Source: Candidatus Methanomethylophilaceae archaeon (lineage in GTDB: Archaea > Thermoplasmatota > Thermoplasmata > Methanomassiliicoccales > Methanomethylophilaceae). From it: a stretch of DNA of 7,518 bases. Position 1 is the first letter of the stretch. Each line of letters starts with the position of its first letter. Shown here piece by piece: positions 7,181 through 7,518 of the stretch. A program made the position numbers and the translations under genes. The notes under the pieces were generated by a model. It was not told where the DNA came from. It was given only the letters and a program-made list of their open reading frames with translations, and made no database searches. Where the stretch lies: the NCBI GenBank assembly GCA_007116915.1, contig SKHQ01000018.1, positions 1 through 7,518 of the forward strand. The letters run 5' to 3'.

Positions 7181-7194
7181 TTTTTGAAAGGGTT

Positions 7195-7518
7195 TCACTC
7201 GACCGGGTCGGTCACCTGCAACAGAAGCTGCGAGATGTCCATGATCTTGACCTCTGAGCCGATCTTCTTGGCGCCCTGTTTGAGGTTCAGGACGCAGAAG
7301 GGACAGGCGGTGGCGATTATCTCCGCGCCGATCTCCTCAGCGTCACGTACCCTCTCGGCCGCCACGTTGACCGCGAAGTCGTTGAAGGCGCTCTTGTAGC
7401 CCCCTCCTGCACCGCAGCAGCGGGAGTTCTCGCGGCTGCGCTCCATCTCCACGAACTCCAGCCCCTTGATCTTCTTGAGGATGTTGCGCGGTGCGTCGAA
7501 CACACCGGCATGCCTTCC
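7195..7518 (-). CDS. CCG-domain iron-sulfur protein (HdrB/HdrD/GlcF-like), C-terminal part
   Basis: This is the last 107 residues of a gene that continues beyond the right edge. The reading frame stays open to 7518, so the in-frame GTG at 7503-7501 is an internal valine, not a start. The visible part opens with GRHAGVFDAPRNIL, which in this family follows a DPC cysteine, then CCGAGGG (cysteines 34-35 of the fragment) and CPFC (cysteines 72 and 75) with 36 residues between. This matches the CX31-39CCX35-36CXXC pattern that holds the iron-sulfur cluster in heterodisulfide reductase HdrB/HdrD and in glycolate/lactate oxidase iron-sulfur subunits. Such proteins move electrons or reduce disulfides, often with a flavin partner. 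Which subfamily this belongs to depends on the missing N-terminus, where ferredoxin-type clusters or a fused FAD-oxidase would be found. A T-rich terminator follows its TGA stop. Confidence 0.88.
   Translation of the reverse strand, partial: GRHAGVFDAPRNILKKIKGLEFVEMERSRENSRCCGAGGGYKSAFNDFAVNVAAERVRDAEEIGAEIIATACPFCVLNLKQGAKKIGSEVKIMDISQLLLQVTDPVE

Noticed and set aside
7172..7195. Possible hairpin or direct repeat around gaaaggg copies
   Set aside because: The two gaaaggg copies are short and the only inverted arms (gaaa/tttc) are four bases; the T-tract alone explains termination.
7501..7503. GTG as a possible start of a small 102-residue protein
   Set aside because: The frame stays open to the window edge and the residues before it (GRHAG) continue a conserved family motif, so the gene is simply cut by the edge.
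1..7518. CRISPR array, insertion sequence, inverted terminal repeats or defence-system genes
   Set aside because: No regularly spaced repeats, transposase, integrase, nuclease or toxin-antitoxin motifs were seen; the Lhr helicase is a chromosomal housekeeping type without defence partners beside it.

Overview
The window reads as a compact stretch of archaeal chromosome, most likely from a euryarchaeote of the Thermoplasmatota/Methanomassiliicoccales kind, though the lineage cannot be fixed from sequence alone. The archaeal evidence is a long Lhr-type helicase with a C-terminal four-cysteine motif, a CCG-domain (HdrB/HdrD-like) iron-sulfur protein, AT-rich TATA-like boxes about 28-32 bases upstream of three start codons that lack a Shine-Dalgarno sequence (suggesting leaderless transcripts), and a pyrimidine/T-tract terminator. 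The DNA is G+C-rich in coding regions and AT-rich only in the short gaps. Nearly every base is used: six genes, five complete and one cut by the right edge.

Left part (1-1372, + strand): an rlmE/FtsJ 23S rRNA 2'-O-methyltransferase gene overlaps by ATGA the start of a fumarylacetoacetate hydrolase (FAH) family gene, forming a two-gene operon. The FAH gene meets the next gene tail to tail, and the two stop codons interlock (TAA on +, TAG on -, within 1369-1372).

Middle and right part (1369-7518, - strand): reading in the direction of transcription from the right edge, there is the C-terminal end of a CCG-domain iron-sulfur protein, a T-rich terminator, a CLC chloride channel/transporter with a C-terminal CBS pair, a GT-B family-4 glycosyltransferase, and an Lhr-like superfamily 2 helicase. 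The gaps between these genes are about 70-95 bases and each holds a candidate promoter, so they look like separate transcription units rather than one operon. Functionally the set is mixed housekeeping: rRNA modification, small-molecule metabolism, nucleic acid remodelling, glycan synthesis, ion transport and redox.

I found no mobile element, CRISPR array, RNA gene or defence system, and nothing that looks like a wholly new system. The points most worth a second look are the CLC protein, which keeps the gating glutamate but lacks the usual internal proton glutamate and has an altered first selectivity-filter motif; the interlocked convergent stop codons; the leaderless promoter pattern; and the Cys4 plus helix-hairpin-helix-like tail of the helicase.
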